A stretch of DNA of 64,000 nt from Serinus canaria (lineage: Eukaryota; Chordata; Aves; Passeriformes; Fringillidae). The first letter of the stretch is position 1; each line of letters begins with the position of its first letter. This document shows, piece by piece, positions 60,118-64,000 of this stretch. The notes under the pieces are model-generated. The model was not told the origin of the DNA. It saw only the letters and a program-made list of their open reading frames with translations, and did no database searches. The stretch covers positions 52,823,180 to 52,887,179 of the forward strand of contig NC_066314.1 of assembly GCF_022539315.1 (NCBI RefSeq). Direction: 5' to 3'. Both the position numbers and the translations under genes were made by a program.

Positions 60118-61413
60118 TTCTGGGACAGAGAGCAAAAGGCCTGATAAAGGTGTGCTTCAATTCTGCAGGATGGTACAAGGGAAAAACCTGCAGAACTGGC
60201 ACTTGGTAGGGCCCTCACTTCCCACACCTAAACTGAATTTTTGAAGTAAATATTGCAGGGTTGCTTATTGCAAAGTTGTGAGATCGTCAAAACTGGATGC
60301 AAGCTAATCCAGCTGGGTGGTCTGTGCAGTGGCCATGGACCACCCAGAACCAAAGGGCACACTGTGATCCTCACAGCCTAAGTGGTGTAGCCCTTATTTT
60401 AAATATGGAAAAAGAAAACTATTTCAAAAGAAAATGCAATTAAATAAAATGGATTTTTAAAAAAAACTGAGCAGGAGTCTCTGTAACTGAAAAAAAAAAT
60501 CACAATTATACTCAGTTAAGTACACCAGTTAAATTTATGCTGCCATTCATGGTTGGTTTATTTAAATGACCGATAATTGTCTTTTCCTTTGGCTCCCTAG
60601 GTGACAGTGTTTTGTTGCTCACACTGAAATTATTTAGGTAATTTGGAAATTCTGCTAGAATTTCTGTTTTATCTGAAAATCTGATTTAGACTTTGTCTTG
60701 AAGCTCACTGGCAGTGAGACTGGCTTGGATTTGATTGATAAGTTTTCTGGGCTGTCTTATCAGTGAATGGCTTTATGCTGTTCACTCACGTGAAATTACT
60801 GACATTTTATAAACAGAATTCTGAAAGCTGAGTGACACAGCTTCCATTGTACCAGGAGGCTATGATGTGGTACAAACTCAAAGGAATTCCTAAGATTGCT
60901 CTAATATCTGTTAGAATCTTTAGGAAATAGAGTAGTAAGAAAATTTTTTAGACTTTGTTTGATAGACAGTAGTTTCTAAGCTGACCATTACTGAACACAG
61001 TCATAATCAATAAAACAATCATTTCTTTTGGTCAGGCCAAAATGGTCATGAAATGAAATTTTATAATGAACTTTCACAGGGACTGAGAAAAATGTGACCA
61101 CAAATATCTTCCAGCTGAAATTACTTGTTACACTTGAGTACCAGAAAAAGTGGATGAGAGAATAAAGTCCAAAATATAGTAGAATTAATATGGTACTATG
61201 ACTGTTTCATTTATGAAGTGGTTAGGTTACTATGGATTCATATATCAACAGAAGCCTGATTCCATGAGGTATTAAAAACCCTTTTTCCTTTAAATAATCC
61301 CAGTTGGAAATATCATATTAAAATGGACAATTCAGTTGCCTGGTATTTTAAACATCATTTTTCTGATATTTGAAACCATCCATCAGATATTTTAACCATC
61401 CAAACAGAAACCT

Positions 61414-61447
<34 letters not shown>

Positions 61448-64000
61448 TGGGGGCGGCAGGAAAGCACCCAGAGCAGATATTGCTTCTCATGTATACAGGC
61501 AAAGCGCCACCAAGACTGACAGTCATTAACAGTCACTAATTACTAGAATTGTAATTACTTACAGGAGAAAGAATTTGACTTGCTGTATCTCCAGAAACCA
61601 AACTATTCTCTATGTTCTTTGTCTGTGGAATATTTGATGTTTAGCTCTGAACATTTTATATAAAAGAAAGATCTTGCTCTAAGTTTTTGTGGCAGAATTC
61701 CCAGAATGGATTCGCTGTCTGAGACCTCTCTTTGCAGCTCCACTCCAGTAAGATAGCAAAAACTTTTGCAGCTGTAGTTCCTAATCTATTGTATGCAATC
61801 TGAGAGACTTACATTTATCCATGTGAGTAAGGCATCTGCACATGATAGTTCTTGCCACTTGTTGCATTGTTGAAATAATCTCCTTGTCTCATCAAATATA
61901 TACCTCCTTTTGGTTAGTCTGGAACAATCAGATGTCAAGTGTAAGGTTTTAAATGGTTAATGTCTAATTAGGACCCTCTGGGGAAAAAAAATACAAGTTT
62001 TAAATATAAATGTTGCAGAGATAACAGACAAGGTAATTTTCCCATAAAATTTTGCTTCAGCAAGTGGAAAACCATGAAATGTTTTTTATTGTGTAAAATT
62101 TTGTTTGAAACTTGTAATGCAATTAACATACTTAGCCATTAATCAACAATCAACAACCATACAAAGCCTTATTTTATTTTTTTTTTAATCACTCAGTCTT
62201 TAAAACTGGGTAAACTCTAAAGTGCTCCTGAGGAATTTGAGTCTGAACTATGACCAAATCTTTAATCATCATGAAAATCTCCATCAGGGCAGATTTCCAA
62301 CAACAAAAAGCGTATACAGAACTAATTTATTTGATTACTGAGTCCCAGGGCATGATTTTCAAAACAAAGCAAATCCTGGAAGATTCCAAGCAGTTTCCCA
62401 AGCACTTCAGTATGTGCACGCTGTGTGCAACAGTCTTTCCTAATGATCTTGCCAAGTCTTGATGATGTCTTCAAAGACACTGAGTAGCTTCTGCTTCACA
62501 GAAATCAACAAGGATTTAAAATATTCAGCTACATTAGGTCTTATATTTGTTCTGTACATTTCTGCACATGCAAACATATTTTGCACATTTTTGGTATTGT
62601 ACAAGCACGTTTAACTCCTGAGTAGCCTTGATGAACATACCCGCCCTATCAGTTTTTGCTGTTTGCTGACATACACCTCCTGAAAATTTGCTGACACAAA
62701 GGAAAAATCCCATGCTGAAAAGCTTACTATGGGTAATTGCAGGTTTTTTTCCCAAAGCTAAACATTGGCTTTATGAAAAGAGATCAGAACTGAAAGGCAA
62801 AAAAATCAGAAAATGAAGCTTAATGTATAAAATGTGCTCCAAACAAAGTAAGCACTGGTGCTAGGATACTTTTCCCCAAATGAACAAGAAATTAATAATT
62901 TGCAAGGTACTTCTCTGACTGGGGTACAAAAATTAATGGGTAATGCTTTGTGTCACTGTTTCCAACAACATAAAGCCCAGAGGAACGCACCGTGTTGCAA
63001 AATTTAACACTGATGTTGGCATTTCCTAGATCATACTAGACCTATCTCAAAGAGGTCAGCCTAATAATTTTATGGATACCAAAAATCTTGATTGTAAGTA
63101 TTTGCACTTGAAATTCTACACCGGCAATTAATTAAGTGGTTATTAAAACTCATTTTTATGAATTCATGGTAATAATGTGAAGCTGATTTATGAAGATACC
63201 ATCTTTGTCTGTGTTATAGCACACCTTCACGACCATTCATGTCCCTGCCTTTCTTATTGCTATGAAATCTAAACTAAATCCCACCTCTTCCCTCCCAGCT
63301 CTTCTTTATACAGCTCTTCTTATATGGTGACAACAGTCACCTCCTCTTGTGATTTTTCCCTTTCATTACATAACATTTCAGTTGTCTGTGAAGTAAATGG
63401 AGGTCTATTATTTTGTCACTAGGTTAAGAATTGTGTTTGGAGATGAAGGTGTGCCAGCTAAGTAAACTTTGGTGCTTTGCACTTGCATTGTTGAACTGTC
63501 TATGTTGTGTGTGTACAGGGAATAGAGCTACAGGTTATTACAAATTGCTTACCCAGGAAAACCAGACATTTTGCCATAAGCTTGTATGTCAGTGGTTAAA
63601 TACCAAGTGTACTGTTCAAGTTGGAGAGGATTTTGGATCATGAACCAAGATGTGAAGTTCCATGAACTCCAACAATGCTTTAATCTAGTTCCAAATTTTG
63701 CATTATAGGACCATTTTGATGCCAGCTGTTACAATAGGAGTTGATAGCACCCTATTTATTGTATGGAATTTGTGCAGCTTCCATCAAGTCATGGGAATAC
63801 TACCCACACATTCATTTCTCCTACTGTGAGAGGTAGTGTTATCATTCCTTTAGCGAGGACTGTCAATACTTCTTGTTTGTGGGTTTGCTCAGCTGAAACT
63901 GAGCTGCACATAAACCTGTAAAATCCTTGTGTTGCTACATGACCTATCAAACTGGGCAGTTAATCTTTCTGAAAGAAACTGCCAATTCAAAAAAGAAAAC
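60118..64000. other. Intergenic DNA, no gene seen
   Basis: AT-rich sequence to the window edge with only short open frames lacking family resemblance. It contains a T/A homopolymer junction at about 61411-61446 and a 10-bp imperfectly spaced inverted repeat near 60313-60347. No ALDH1L2 exon, RNA gene or clear mobile element was recognised. Confidence 0.55.
61411..61446. repeat. T8-A28 homopolymer junction
   Basis: Eight T followed directly by about 28 A. It could be a poly(A) relic of a retrotransposed piece, but the left side holds no recognisable element or target duplication. Confidence 0.7.

Overview
The window is vertebrate nuclear DNA, almost certainly from a bird and probably a passerine (inference). 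Genes are split into many short exons with GT-AG introns, the one GC-rich stretch is a CpG-island promoter, and the dispersed repeats are CR1 LINE 3' ends and endogenous-retrovirus LTRs, as expected for a bird genome. There are no bacterial-type operons, CRISPR arrays or phage genes.

Two convergent protein-coding genes fill most of it. On the + strand, positions 1-17449 hold the 3' part of APPL2: 17 coding exons, 1692 bp, 563 residues plus stop, starting inside the BAR domain and continuing through the PH and PTB domains to the natural C-terminus. Its first exons, about 100 residues, lie left of the window. On the - strand, 58002 down to 21874 holds a complete WASHC4 (SWIP/KIAA1033): 33 coding exons that sum to exactly 3516 bp (1171 residues plus stop), with the ATG inside a CpG island at about 57.5-58.45 kb. 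Every splice junction placed joins in frame. The order and convergent orientation match the human APPL2-WASHC4 neighbourhood on chromosome 12.

The 17.4-21.9 kb gap holds the two facing 3' UTRs. From 58.5 to 64 kb there is AT-rich, apparently non-coding flank with one solo LTR bounded by a 5-bp target duplication; no exon of ALDH1L2, the human neighbour on that side, was recognised. Both proteins work on endosomes: APPL2 is a Rab5-effector adaptor of early APPL endosomes, and WASHC4 is a core subunit of the WASH complex that drives Arp2/3 actin assembly for cargo sorting.

No new biological system was found. The most interesting structures are small rearrangements: a solo LTR inserted at the branch point of the last APPL2 intron, with the target-site duplication supplying a CTGAC branch motif; an 81-bp tandem duplication whose junction holds a 20-21-bp insert copied from about 1 kb away; a partial duplication of a WASHC4 exon edge with its donor site; and three perfect snap-back inverted repeats.
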